Assembly: GCA_965215045.1 (NCBI GenBank)
Contig: OZ244031.1
Coordinates: 1,736,001-1,800,000 of the forward strand
DNA length: 64,000 nt
DNA from: G965215045 sp965215045
GTDB lineage: Bacteria > Pseudomonadota > Gammaproteobacteria > JABABF01
Direction of reading: 5' to 3'
Shown: positions 55,828 to 64,000 of the stretch, in pieces
Layout: each line of letters opens with the position of its first letter
Position numbering within the stretch: position 1 is the first letter of the stretch
Notes under the pieces: model-generated
Database searches by the model: none
What the model was told of the DNA's origin: nothing
Seen by the model: the letters and a program-made list of their open reading frames with translations, nothing else
Program-made: the position numbers and the translations under genes

Positions 55828-56877
55828 ATGAGACGCTGGATCCCGCTCCTGTTGCTGGCACTCCTGTGTTCCGGGGCGGTGGCACTCCTGCTCTTGTATG
55901 CCGAAGATACCCCGGACACGGAACGCCTGCTGGGCGGTCATGATCCCGCGCAGGTCACGGAGTTGCAACTGTACGGGCCCGGGGGAGAGGATGTGCTGCT
56001 GCGCCGGGGCGAGGGAACGTGGAGCGTGACGGCAGAGAATGATTACCCGGCGGACGAGGAGCGCTTGTACGAGTTGCTCTTATCTCTCTGGGAGCTGCGG
56101 CTCACCGAGCGCAAGACGGCCCGCGCGGAAAATTATCCCCTGCTGGGTCTCACCGCTCCCGGGGAGGAAGATGCGCAGGCGACCCGCTTTGTGCTGCGGG
56201 GGGAGAATGGCATCATCGCCGATTTCCTGTTGGGAGACGATGCGAGCTCGCGCGAGGGCGCATACTTGCGCCACACCGAAGATCTGCAGAGTTGGCTGGT
56301 GACCCCGGGCCTGGAAAAGCCGCCGCTGGACCCCTGGTTATGGTTGCGACAGCCGTTATTGGCCATCGAGGACAAGGACCTGGAAGAGTTGCGTTTCCAC
56401 ACCGGTGGACGCGAGTATCGCCTGCAAAACCTGGATGGCAAACTGCAAGCTGCGCCCGACTCCGGTTTTGCCCTGATCGAAGGGAAAACCTTGCCGGACT
56501 ACAAGCCGGCCCTGGAGGAATTCCGTTTCGAGGAGGTGTGGCCCCGGGATGCAGAAGACATCCCGTCCGGGGAGCGTCCCTACCGGGCCACGGTGGCGTG
56601 TTGCGGGGGGCTGCAGATCGGGCTGGAATTCACCCCCTTGGCGGAGGGTGCCCTGTTGCGGCTGTCCGCTTCCGGCCAAGGGGCACTCTCTGGGCGGGCG
56701 GAGGATTTCAATCGCCGGCACGAAGCCTGGGTGTACCAGGTGGAAGCCCAGGTCGCGGAAATTTTTGCTTTTGTCCCCGAAGACTATTTAGAACCCCGTG
56801 CGGTGAAAAAAGACAGCGGGGACGAGGACAAGAACGGGAACCAGGATACGCCCCCCCGGGTCGAACTGCGTCCATGA
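55828..56877 (+). CDS. DUF4340 protein
   Basis: 349 residues from ATG 55828; a GTG at 55813 overlapping the GldG-type stop would add five residues. The N-terminus is a membrane helix (WIPLLLLALLCSGAVALLLLY), then repeated beta-rich DUF4340 segments (LRRGEGTWSVTAENDYPADEE, LGLTAPG, FLLGDDASSREGAYLR). The C-terminus is charged. It belongs with the ABC system; its stop overlaps the enoyl-CoA hydratase start (ATGA). Confidence 0.85.
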   Translation: MRRWIPLLLLALLCSGAVALLLLYAEDTPDTERLLGGHDPAQVTELQLYGPGGEDVLLRRGEGTWSVTAENDYPADEERLYELLLSLWELRLTERKTARAENYPLLGLTAPGEEDAQATRFVLRGENGIIADFLLGDDASSREGAYLRHTEDLQSWLVTPGLEKPPLDPWLWLRQPLLAIEDKDLEELRFHTGGREYRLQNLDGKLQAAPDSGFALIEGKTLPDYKPALEEFRFEEVWPRDAEDIPSGERPYRATVACCGGLQIGLEFTPLAEGALLRLSASGQGALSGRAEDFNRRHEAWVYQVEAQVAEIFAFVPEDYLEPRAVKKDSGDEDKNGNQDTPPRVELRP

Positions 56878-57686
56878 GCAAGACGCCGGCAGTCGAAAGC
56901 GAGGTTTTGGAAGAGGGCATCACGCTGCTGCGCATCAACCGGCCGGAGCGCATGAATGCACTGGGTATGGACGTGCTGGCCGGTCTGCATCGGCACCTGG
57001 ACGAATTGCGCATCGACCGGGAATGCCGCCTGGTGATCCTGACCGGGAGCGGCAAGGCCTTCTGCGCTGGTGCCGATCTCAAGGAACAAGACCAGGCCCC
57101 GGGATGTGAGGAGCTGGGCGAACTGGGACGGGTCTACAAGACCCAGGAATATTTAGCCGATATGATTCTCAAGGTGCATGAATTGCCCCAACCTGTCATC
57201 GCCCTGGTAAACGGTGCCGCCGTCGGTGGAGGTCTTGCATTGGCCCTGGCCGCCGACCTGCGCGTTGCCGAGCACAGTGCCCGCTTTGGCGCGGTGTTTA
57301 TCAAAGTCGGATTGTCCGCCTGTGATATCGGCGTCAGTTACCTGCTCCCCCGGATCATCGGCCCCGCCCGCGCGGCGGAGCTGATGTTGACGGGACGTAT
57401 CTTTGCGGCGGAAGAGGCGCGGGACATCGGCCTTTTACATCGCCTGGAAGAAGACGGCAGAGGCCTTCCGGCAGCACTGGAGCTGGCCCGCCAGGTACTG
57501 GAAAACAGTGAATACGGAGTATGGATGACCAAGAAGGGGATGTGGGCCAACTTGGATGCGCCCAGCCTGCGGCATGCCATGGAACTGGAAAATCGCACCC
57601 AGGCATTGGCGTACTTCGATGGCAACATGAAGGAGGCCATGGATGCATTCCGGGAAAAACGCAAGCCGCACTGGAAAAGACTTTGA
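56874..57686 (+). CDS. Enoyl-CoA hydratase/isomerase family protein
   Basis: 270 residues. The crotonase fold is marked by GSGKAFCAGADLKEQD, the oxyanion-hole GAAVGGGLALALAADLRVA and AELMLTGRIF. The usual second catalytic Glu (of the GP... or E..VG type) is replaced by LSACDIGVSYLLPRI, a pattern seen in some atypical members, so dehydratase or isomerase activity is uncertain. It overlaps both neighbours (DUF4340 and dUTPase), an operon by arrangement, though the functions differ. A role in steroid side-chain or ring degradation is only a guess. Confidence 0.87.
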   Translation: MSKTPAVESEVLEEGITLLRINRPERMNALGMDVLAGLHRHLDELRIDRECRLVILTGSGKAFCAGADLKEQDQAPGCEELGELGRVYKTQEYLADMILKVHELPQPVIALVNGAAVGGGLALALAADLRVAEHSARFGAVFIKVGLSACDIGVSYLLPRIIGPARAAELMLTGRIFAAEEARDIGLLHRLEEDGRGLPAALELARQVLENSEYGVWMTKKGMWANLDAPSLRHAMELENRTQALAYFDGNMKEAMDAFREKRKPHWKRL

Positions 57687-58333
57687 GTGCTTACGCACCG
57701 CCGGCAGAACTTCTGCCGCGCCTGCGGGAGATGCTGCGTCTCCAGGAACAGATGAACCGACGGGTGCATCCCCAGTGGCGTGAGCAGGGCCGCGCCTGGC
57801 ACCGGGCACTGTGGTCGGAATGTGCGGAATTACTCGAGTATTGCAATTGGAAATGGTGGCGGGAGCAGCCGGTGGAGCGAGCGCAGATCCAACTTGAAGT
57901 GGTGGACCTCTGGCATTTTGGCATGAGTGCGGTGCTCAATGAAAAGACCACCGAAGAGGCCGCCCGCGAGTTGGGGGCGATCTTTTCCAAGCCGCCGCAG
58001 ACCATGGAAGTGATCGAGGCGACGGAGGCACTGGCACTGCACGCCTTGCGGGAGCGGACTTTTTCCGCGCCCCTGTTTCACGCCCTGATGGGAGCGTCGG
58101 GCATGGATTTCGAGATGCTCTTTCGCCAGTACGTGGGCAAGAACGTGCTCAACCTGTTTCGCCAGGATCATGGCTACCGGCAGGGAGATTACCGCAAGAC
58201 CTGGGACGGCCGGGAAGACAACCAGCACCTGGCGGAACTGGCCCTGGAACTGGATGCCGGCAGCGCGGATTTTGCCAATGCCCTCTACGCCAGCTTGGAA
58301 CAGCGTTACCAGCGCACAGGGACCGGGCCATGA
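57683..58333 (+). CDS. dUTP diphosphatase, all-alpha (dimeric) type
   Basis: 216 residues from a TTG at 57683 overlapping the hydratase stop; an ATG at 57731 would give 200 residues. The NTP-PPase motifs are clear: ECAELLEYCNWKWW, with a metal-binding ExxE pair, and LEVVDLWHFGMS (the E..D pair), followed by YVGKNVLNLFRQDHGY and DNQHLAELA. Dimeric dUTPases keep uracil out of DNA. This type is found instead of the trimeric Dut in a scattered set of bacteria and phages. The stop overlaps the next gene (ATGA). Confidence 0.88.
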   Translation: MSAYAPPAELLPRLREMLRLQEQMNRRVHPQWREQGRAWHRALWSECAELLEYCNWKWWREQPVERAQIQLEVVDLWHFGMSAVLNEKTTEEAARELGAIFSKPPQTMEVIEATEALALHALRERTFSAPLFHALMGASGMDFEMLFRQYVGKNVLNLFRQDHGYRQGDYRKTWDGREDNQHLAELALELDAGSADFANALYASLEQRYQRTGTGP

Positions 58334-58968
58334 GCGAGACGCAACTGTTTCACGAATGGTTCCCGGTCGGCCCGCTGCAATGCAATTGCAGCATTCTAGG
58401 CGACCCGGTCAGCGGGCGCGCACTCGTTGTCGACCCGGGGGGCGATGCGGCGCGCATTCTCGAGATCCTGCGCGCGCAAAATCTGCGCCTGGAGGCGATT
58501 ATCCATACCCATGCGCACCTGGACCATATCCTGGCCTCGGGGGAATTGCGGGAGGCGACCGGGGCGCACCTGAAATTGCACCCGGATGACCAGTTCCTGT
58601 GGGACATGGTCGGCGAGCAGTGCCGGCTCTTCGGCCTGCCTGCGCTTTCCCTGCCGCCCCCGGATGCATGGCTGCGAGATGACGAAGACCTGCACTGCTG
58701 TCACGGGGTCGCCCTGCACACCCCGGGACACACACCCGGCTCCATGAGTTTCTGGTTTGACCGGCACAAGCTGTTGCTGGCGGGGGATACGCTGTTCCAG
58801 CGCTCGGTGGGCCGCACGGACCTGCCGGGGGGAAGTTTTGCCGACATCGAGCGTTCGATCCGGGAGCGCCTCTACACGCTGGATGAGGATGCGCTGGTGA
58901 TCACCGGTCATGGTCCGGCGACCACTATCGGTGAGGAATTGCGTGAAAATCCTTTTGTATCTGCTTAG
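58330..58968 (+). CDS. Glyoxalase II-like metallo-beta-lactamase-fold hydrolase (YcbL type)
   Basis: 212 residues. THAHLDH motif at about 57-63 with further His and Asp in TPGHTPGSM, LLAGDTLFQRSVGRTD and ITGHGPATTIGEE. This short form without the C-terminal substrate domain is the YcbL type of type II glyoxalase. Likely substrates are glutathione thioesters such as S-lactoylglutathione. It ends the overlapping gene run that begins at the DUF4340 gene. Confidence 0.9.
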   Translation: MSETQLFHEWFPVGPLQCNCSILGDPVSGRALVVDPGGDAARILEILRAQNLRLEAIIHTHAHLDHILASGELREATGAHLKLHPDDQFLWDMVGEQCRLFGLPALSLPPPDAWLRDDEDLHCCHGVALHTPGHTPGSMSFWFDRHKLLLAGDTLFQRSVGRTDLPGGSFADIERSIRERLYTLDEDALVITGHGPATTIGEELRENPFVSA

Positions 58969-59062
58969 AAAACAACAAGTTTTTCTATCCAGCCTTTTAT
59001 GCAGCCCTTAATAGCCTTTGCGTCAAACCGGTGACGTCTCCTACAGCACCCGAAGACTTTTT

Positions 59063-59902
59063 TCAGCTTTTAATACCACTGCCCGAAATCAACGGCGTAT
59101 TGGTCCACTGACCCTCCGGGGTGCGATACCAGCCGGCCGCCGCCAGGGCACCCCCGTCGCAGAGCAGGATGCTGCCGGTCACCCACGCCGCCAGTTCGCT
59201 GGCCAGGAACAGGGCACAACCGGCGATATCCTGGGGAACTCCGAAACGTCCCAGCGGGATCCACTCCCGGACATGCGTGTAATCCTCCGGTGCCATCCAG
59301 TTCTTGGGTTGCACCTGTTGTGTCTCCGTGGTCTCCGGGGCGATGGCGTTGACGCGGATGCCAGCAGGACCCAGTTCCAGGGCCAGGCTCCTGGTAAACC
59401 CGCTCACCCCGCTTTTATAGGCACCATAAGGCGTGATGTTGGGCATGCCCCGGCAGCCTTCGATGGAGGAAATGCTGATAATCGATGCACCCGGCGCGCG
59501 TTTTTTGAGCAGTGGAATAGCGTCCCGGCTGCAGACCAGCACGTGGCGCAGGTTCATGGCAAACAACTGGTCGATTTCCTCATCGCTCATCTCTTCCAGG
59601 GGTTTGACCATGTTGAGAAAATCGCCGACGTTATTGACCAGGATGCTCAACCCGTCGTGCTCCCGGTCGATGCGTTCCATCAGGGCTTTTACTTCTTCAC
59701 TGCGCGTCACATCGCATTCCACACCGCTGAAGCTCCACTTTTGTTCATCGAAATACGCACCGGTCTGTGCCAGGTGTTCCGGGTTTGAATCAGCGATGAT
59801 GACATGCGCTCCGTGTTCGGCAAAACACGCGGCGATGCCGCGTCCGATCCCCGCGGCACCGCCGGTGACCAGGGCTGTTTTATCTTGTAGCAATGCAGTC
59901 AT
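59063..59902 (-). CDS. Short-chain dehydrogenase/reductase
   Basis: 279 residues. The cofactor motif TGGAAGIGRGIA is near the N-terminus, NNVG in the middle, and the catalytic Ser and YxxxK (YGAYKSG) follow with a Ser about thirteen residues before. The C-terminus is a little longer than usual. Coenzyme NAD is suggested by the Asp in IIADSN. The substrate may be a steroid or hydroxyacyl-CoA, but the sequence does not settle it. It starts where phhB ends (ATGA overlap). Confidence 0.9.
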   Translation of the reverse strand: MTALLQDKTALVTGGAAGIGRGIAACFAEHGAHVIIADSNPEHLAQTGAYFDEQKWSFSGVECDVTRSEEVKALMERIDREHDGLSILVNNVGDFLNMVKPLEEMSDEEIDQLFAMNLRHVLVCSRDAIPLLKKRAPGASIISISSIEGCRGMPNITPYGAYKSGVSGFTRSLALELGPAGIRVNAIAPETTETQQVQPKNWMAPEDYTHVREWIPLGRFGVPQDIAGCALFLASELAAWVTGSILLCDGGALAAAGWYRTPEGQWTNTPLISGSGIKS

Positions 59903-60195
59903 GAGTCAGTCTCCACCAGGTTGTCAATAGCAATGGCCAGGGCAAAATCCCGCTCGCTGATACCGCCCGCCTCATGCGTGCTGAGTCGGATGTCCACGGT
60001 GCGATACACGTTGCCCCACTCCGGGTGATGGTCCGCTTTTTCCGCCAGTATGGCGACCCGCACCATGAAGGCAAAGGCCTCCTGGAAGTTTTTAAACAGG
60101 AAACGCCGATGCAGGGCCTCGTCTTCCAGTTTCCAGGCGGGAACTTCCGCCATGCGGGCCTGCACCTCCTCGGGACTCATCTTGTGAATGCTCAT
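59899..60195 (-). CDS. phhB: Pterin-4a-carbinolamine dehydratase
   Basis: 98 residues. The family motif EKADHHPEWGNVYRTVDIRLSTH (quoted as EKADHHPEWGNVYRTVDI) with the two catalytic His is complete, and the ending is the usual FALAIAI. It recycles tetrahydrobiopterin-like cofactors for aromatic amino acid hydroxylases. The stop overlaps the SDR start. Confidence 0.95.
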   Translation of the reverse strand: MSIHKMSPEEVQARMAEVPAWKLEDEALHRRFLFKNFQEAFAFMVRVAILAEKADHHPEWGNVYRTVDIRLSTHEAGGISERDFALAIAIDNLVETDS

Positions 60196-60457
60196 TTTTA
60201 GGATTTCCGCTGCCGGGGAAGCGTATCATAACACCGCCCAAGTCCCGCAATGCACTCGCAGTTCACAGGAAATCCCGCCGGCAGAAGCTGCGGAAACTGT
60301 CCGGCAAGTAGCCGCAGAATGATCCCGGGGCTTGCGCAGTTCTGGGCGAGGCGGGGGCAGATGTCCGTGTGGGGTGTCGTCTGCCTGTCCCCGGGAGCAG
60401 GCGGTGCTTTATTTCCGGGGTCAGCGGTGTGCGGATTAAGGGACAAGTCCCGGGAAG

Positions 60458-60545
60458 TGGCGGAGGGGGAGAGATTCGAACTCTCGGAGCCTCTCGGCTC
60501 GACGGTTTTCAAGACCGTTGCATTCAACCGCTCTGCCACCCCTCC
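60458..60545 (-). tRNA. tRNA-Ser (UGA anticodon) with encoded CCA
   Basis: Acceptor GGAGGGG pairs with CCCCTCC, anticodon loop CTTGAAA gives UGA (decodes UCA), a long variable arm is present (GTCGAGCCGAGAGGCTCCGAGAG, quoted as GAGCCGAGAGGCTC), T loop TTCGAAT and a genomic CCA. Eighty-eight bases. Confidence 0.95.
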
Positions 60546-60563
60546 GGTGCGGTCTCCCGTGTC

Positions 60564-63500
60564 TCATTGTGCACCAATTCCGGGTCTGGCTGTACAACGA
60601 TGCCCTGATGGGAGGTGTATGTCCGACCCTACCGGGGGCAGCGAGCGGTATTGCTCAGGGTTCCGGTGGGCGAGGTCTGGGTTGGGGTTCGGAGGGCCGG
60701 GTTCGGGGTTCAGGCGGACGCCGTGCCCCGTCCGCTGCCGGGCCGGGTGATTGCGGTGTGCCGCGGGATTCCGGTGGGCGAGGTCTGGGTTGGGGTTCGG
60801 AGGGCCGGGTTCGGGGTTCAGATGGACGCCGTGCCCCGTCCGCTGCCGGGCCGGGCGGTCGCGGTGTGCCACCGGGTTCCGGTGGGCGAGGTCTGGATTC
60901 AGACGGACGCCGTGCCCCGTCCGCTGCCGGGCCGGGCGGTTGCGGTGTGCCGCGGGATTCCGGTGGGCGAGGTCTGGATTCAGACGGACGCCGTGCCCCG
61001 TCCGCTGCCGGGCCGGGTGATTGCGGTGTGCCGCGGGATTCCGGTGGGCGAGGTCTGGATTCAGACGGACGCCGTGCCCCGTCCGCTGCCGGGCCGGGTG
61101 GTCGCGGTGTGCCGCGGGATTCCGGTGGGCGAGGTCTGGATTCAGACGGACGCCGTGCCCCGTCCGCTGCCTGGCCGGGTGGTCGCGGTGTGCCGCGGGA
61201 TTCCGGTGGGCGAGGTCTGGATTCAGACGGACGCCGTGCCCCATCCGCTGCCGGGCCGGACGGTCGCGGTGTACCGCCGGGTTCGGAGGGTCGGGTTCGG
61301 GGTTCAGACGGACGCCGTGCCCCGTCCGCTGCCGGGCCGGGCGATTGCGGTGTGCCGCCGGGTTCGGGAGGCCGGGTTCGGGGTTCAGACGGACGCCCCC
61401 GTCCGCTGCCGGGCCGGGCGATTGCGGTGTGCCGCCGGGTTCGGGAGGCCGGGTTCGGGGTTCAGACGGACGCCGTGCCCCGTCCGCTGCCGGGCCGGGT
61501 GGTCGCGGTGTGCCGCGGGATTCCGGTGGGCGAGGTCTGGGTTCAGATGGACGCCGTGCCTCGTCCGCTGCCGGGCCGGGCGATTGCGGTGTGCCGCCGG
61601 GTTCGGGGGGTCGGGTTCGGGGTTCAGACGGACGCCGTGCCCCGTCGGCTGCCGGGCCGGGCGGTCGCGGTGTACTACCAGGTTCGGGGGGTCGGGTCCG
61701 GGGTTCAGACGGACTCTGCATTGCGTCCAGGGCTTCCGGTCTTTGTCGAGCTGCGGACCGGGGTGCCTGCTGTCTGTCGTCACTCTCCCTGGGAGATGTT
61801 TGCGGTGGTTGCCGATTGCTTTTGGGCCCTCGTCCCCGTTGTCCGGACTTCCCCCTCGAGGGCGTGGAGGAAGCCTGTGTTTCGGTGTGCGGACCGGAGG
61901 ATTTTTGTGAACGGCCCCTGCGCTCGGAGCTTCTCGGCGTTCGGGATTGCTGGCCATTTACCCTGTGTTGCGCCTGTTTTTGTTCGGGACGCCGTTGCGA
62001 CTGGGATTTTCGTTGCCGGTTCTGTGGTCCATTTTCTTTGCGCCGGTGCTGGCGGGACGAAGTCCGCTTTTGCGGCGGCTTTTTCTTCGTGCCTGTACCG
62101 GGGGTCAACCACTGCCAGAGACTGCGCATCCAACCGCTCTTTTGCCGCTTTTGAATGGACCCGTCTCCCACTTGGTACGGATGACTTACCGGGGCATCGT
62201 CCCTGTTTTCCGACACTGGGCGGCGACTGCTTTTCCGGTACTTGCGCAGTTCCTCTTTTGCCGACTGTTTCTCGGGTTGTTTCCCCCCGGAAGCCGGCTG
62301 TTCCCGGTACGATTGCAACTTGTAATTGGGAAAGCGCATTTGTGCGGAGGGAATGATCGCGATATTGACCGAGTACTCCTCTTCGATTGCCAGCAGGTTG
62401 CGGCGTTTTTCATTGAACAGCACGCCGGACAGACCCTCATCGACGGGTGTCAGAACATGAATATCTGTCACTCCCTGCTTGGATGCTTCGAACTCTATGT
62501 AGCGCAAAATTGACATTGCCAGGGAGCGGTTGGTGCGGATTTTTCCATGGCCGTCGCAGGCGGGACAGATCTGCATGAAAGTGTCATCGGCCGACGGCCG
62601 CAGGCGTTTGCGCGTCATACACATCAGGCCGAAGTCGGAGATCACGCCGATATTGGGGCGCGCGTTATCCTGCGCCATTTCCTGGCGAAACAGCCGTTCT
62701 ATTTCCTGGCGGTTTTTTTCCTGGTCCATGTCGATGAAGTCGATGACAATCTGCCCACCGATATCACGGAAACGCAATTGTTGCGCGATCTCTCGCGCCG
62801 CCTCCTGGTTGGTGCGAAAGGCGGTGTCTTCCATGTCATCGCCGTGGAGGCTGCCGGAATTCACATCGATCGTCGTCATCGCCGCGGTGTGGTCAAAAAT
62901 CAGCGAGCCGCCCGCGGGCAGGGCCACCTTGCGCTGGTGAATGGATTCCACCTTTGCCTCGATTTTGTACTGGATGAACAGGGGAGTGGGCTCATCGTAA
63001 AAGATGATCTTGTGCTCTTGCTCCGGTTTGTTCCTGGTCGCCCATTCAGAGGCTATGCGAAACGACTGCGGTGTGTCGATCAGCACTTCGCGCACCTCGT
63101 TGTTCAGGTAGTCGCGCAGGGCGCGGAACAAGCCTTGCGGCTCCCGCATCAGCAGTGCAGGGCCGCGTACCTCCCGCGCCTTTTCCTGGATTTGCTCCCA
63201 TACCCCGGCCAGGAGATGCATTTCTTTTTGCAGGTTTTCCAGTTCGGCGTCCAGGCTCTCCTTGCCCAGGCTGACACCCATGCCCGCGGGAATCTCGAGC
63301 TGTTGCAACAGATTGTGCAGGGTTTCCTGGCGTCGCCGGGGTATTTTCCGTTGTATCCTGCGCAACTGGGGCGCATTGGGATGCATCTCCAGGTACTGTC
63401 CGGCCAGGGTGATGACCGTGGTGAGAAGTGCCCCCTTGTTCTCATGCTGGCCCCGGTCGACCTGCATCTGCACGATGAGTTCATCGCCGACCTGCAGCAG

Positions 63501-63776
63501 GTTTTCGATCGCTTCCTGGGAGTCGCCCCCGCCGTCTCCGGTTTTGAATTCATCGGCGATATTGCGCAGCGGCAAGAAACCATTGCGCGCCCCGCCAAAA
63601 TCGACGAAAGCGGCATCGATGCTGGGCACGATGTTCGTGACCTGTCCCTTGTAGACGTTATTTTGCTGCGCCTCGCTATCGTAACTTTCCACCTCCAGGT
63701 TCAGCAGGCGGCTCCCCTCCAGCAGGGCGATGCGCATTTCATCGGGAAAACTGGCGTTGATTAACAGTTTTTTCAT
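60564..63776 (-). CDS. rne: Ribonuclease E with a long repeat-rich C-terminal region
   Basis: 1070 residues, start ATG preceded by GGAGG. The N-terminal catalytic half is complete: S1-like domain (YKGQVTNIVPSIDAAFVDFG), catalytic TIDVNSG (Asp304) and VIDFIDM (Asp347), and Zn-link CPACDGHGK (C404, C407). It cuts mRNA and processes rRNA and tRNA precursors as a tetramer, and organises the degradosome. The C-terminal half is basic (KKPPQKRTS, RRKENGPQNRQRK), then an 81-bp repeat tract. Within this tract a 4-bp deletion switches the encoded repeat from PSEPRTRPPEPGG to RNHPARQRTGHGV; because no frame has stops, the protein continues. Confidence 0.95.
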   Translation of the reverse strand: MKKLLINASFPDEMRIALLEGSRLLNLEVESYDSEAQQNNVYKGQVTNIVPSIDAAFVDFGGARNGFLPLRNIADEFKTGDGGGDSQEAIENLLQVGDELIVQMQVDRGQHENKGALLTTVITLAGQYLEMHPNAPQLRRIQRKIPRRRQETLHNLLQQLEIPAGMGVSLGKESLDAELENLQKEMHLLAGVWEQIQEKAREVRGPALLMREPQGLFRALRDYLNNEVREVLIDTPQSFRIASEWATRNKPEQEHKIIFYDEPTPLFIQYKIEAKVESIHQRKVALPAGGSLIFDHTAAMTTIDVNSGSLHGDDMEDTAFRTNQEAAREIAQQLRFRDIGGQIVIDFIDMDQEKNRQEIERLFRQEMAQDNARPNIGVISDFGLMCMTRKRLRPSADDTFMQICPACDGHGKIRTNRSLAMSILRYIEFEASKQGVTDIHVLTPVDEGLSGVLFNEKRRNLLAIEEEYSVNIAIIPSAQMRFPNYKLQSYREQPASGGKQPEKQSAKEELRKYRKSSRRPVSENRDDAPVSHPYQVGDGSIQKRQKSGWMRSLWQWLTPGTGTKKKPPQKRTSSRQHRRKENGPQNRQRKSQSQRRPEQKQAQHRVNGQQSRTPRSSERRGRSQKSSGPHTETQASSTPSRGKSGQRGRGPKSNRQPPQTSPRESDDRQQAPRSAARQRPEALDAMQSPSEPRTRPPEPGSTPRPPGPAADGARRPSEPRTRPPEPGGTPQSPGPAADEARRPSEPRPRPPESRGTPRPPGPAADGARRPSEPRTRPPEPGGTPQSPGPAADGGVRLNPEPGLPNPAAHRNRPARQRTGHGVRLNPEPDPPNPAVHRDRPARQRMGHGVRLNPDLAHRNPAAHRDHPARQRTGHGVRLNPDLAHRNPAAHRDHPARQRTGHGVRLNPDLAHRNPAAHRNHPARQRTGHGVRLNPDLAHRNPAAHRNRPARQRTGHGVRLNPDLAHRNPVAHRDRPARQRTGHGVHLNPEPGPPNPNPDLAHRNPAAHRNHPARQRTGHGVRLNPEPGPPNPNPDLAHRNPEQYRSLPPVGSDIHLPSGHRCTARPGIGAQ
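60659..61720 (-). repeat. 81-bp tandem repeats (about 12 units) in the RNase E tail
   Basis: The word GACGCCGTGCCCCG recurs at 60717, 60825, 60906, 60987, 61068, 61149, 61230, 61311, 61392, 61469, 61550 and 61631 (one shortened at 61392). Spacings are 81 except 108 first and 77 at the shortened unit. The repeats are open in several frames on both strands. Confidence 0.95.
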
Positions 63777-64000
63777 TACATCCTCCGTTGCGGACGCAAA
63801 AATGCGCCGGTTCCCCCGACGCCGAGGATGCTTTCAGAGATTCTGCCGGAATTTCTCTCGTTCCGGAGCGAGGAGGGCGGGTTCAATGGCACCGCCTGTA
63901 TTTCTCCTCTTCAATGTTTTCTGCAAACCCGGAAAACCCGGTGATTTCTCAGCAATTGCAGAGAATGCCTGGGTCTCCGTTCAAAAAACCGCCCATCCCA
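63777..64000 (-). promoter_or_regulatory. Leader region of rne
   Basis: No gene is seen. The last bases before the ATG hold ACGGAGGATGTA, a strong ribosome binding site. Short inverted repeats such as CTCCGGAACGAGAG could fold in the leader, as in the RNase E autoregulatory leader known from E. coli; I see no defined promoter. Confidence 0.35.

Noticed and set aside
60659..61720. Repeat tract considered as a CRISPR array
   Set aside because: The units are 81 bp and continuous, without distinct spacers, and they are in frame with rne.
60518..62356. Plus-strand open frame of 612 codons, Gly/Arg/Pro-rich
   Set aside because: It is antisense to rne and exists because the 81-bp repeats have no stops in several frames; the RNase E frame on the minus strand has all catalytic motifs.

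Overview
The window is a stretch of bacterial chromosome, most likely from a gammaproteobacterium. The gene order ribF-ileS-lspA-ispH followed by minor pilin genes, an rne-type RNase E, BolA, the pterin dehydratase PhhB and a CCA-encoding tRNA-Ser all fit that group. Most of the DNA is GC-rich. Several islands are visibly AT-richer and look acquired: 4670-6836, the glycosyltransferase genes near 13-18 kb, 44.1-45.1 kb and 47.8-48.7 kb, and 24.3-27.1 kb. A sulfatase, a steroid-ring catabolic operon, DUF3604 and DUF1214 proteins and many tandem duplications would suit a marine, possibly host-associated, organism; that is inference only.

Layout. 0-8 kb: an anchored metallo-beta-lactamase-fold protein, a DUF1214 protein, then a compact three-gene operon (AAA ATPase, PD-(D/E)XK-like protein, membrane pentapeptide-repeat protein) that resembles a defence system but that I cannot match to a named one, then two small proteins. 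8-13 kb: a reverse-strand group (sulfatase, DUF2800 nuclease-like protein, tiny membrane protein), BolA, and an overlapping hydrolase/hydratase pair of the meta-cleavage type. 13-18 kb: five tandem copies of one glycosyltransferase gene, each duplicate carrying the last ~60 bp of the membrane-protein gene next to the array. 18.8-24.3 kb: peroxiredoxin, flavin oxidoreductase, amidohydrolase, glutathione transferase and a chromene-carboxylate isomerase-like protein. 24.3-27.1 kb: a transposase remnant beside a type II restriction-modification pair. 27.2-32.4 kb: two tandem DUF3604 genes, a minisatellite and a second DUF1214 gene.

32.7-38.9 kb holds a clear ipdA-ipdB-ipdC-acyl-CoA dehydrogenase-acyl-CoA dehydrogenase-fadA6 operon for steroid C/D-ring degradation. 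The hydrolase/hydratase pair at 11-13 kb is of the type used for the A/B rings, so the organism probably catabolises steroids. 39-48.7 kb: ribF, ileS, lspA, ispH, a frameshifted glycosyltransferase, a duplicated 121-bp ispH tail, four minor pilin genes and an intact copy of the same glycosyltransferase. 48.7-52.1 kb: 23S and 5S rRNA genes with their own promoter and no 16S upstream, so the rRNA genes are unlinked here. 52.3-59 kb: a GldA/F/G-like ABC system, DUF4340 protein, enoyl-CoA hydratase, dUTPase and glyoxalase-II-like protein, mostly with overlapping ends. 59-64 kb: an SDR and phhB, tRNA-Ser(UGA), and rne, whose 3' third is an 81-bp repeat tract containing a 4-bp deletion that shifts the reading frame.

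The recurring theme is local duplication: genes, gene tails, start regions and minisatellites are all duplicated. The best candidates for something undescribed are the 3.1-6.8 kb operon and the glycosyltransferase units bounded by 3' ends of neighbouring genes.
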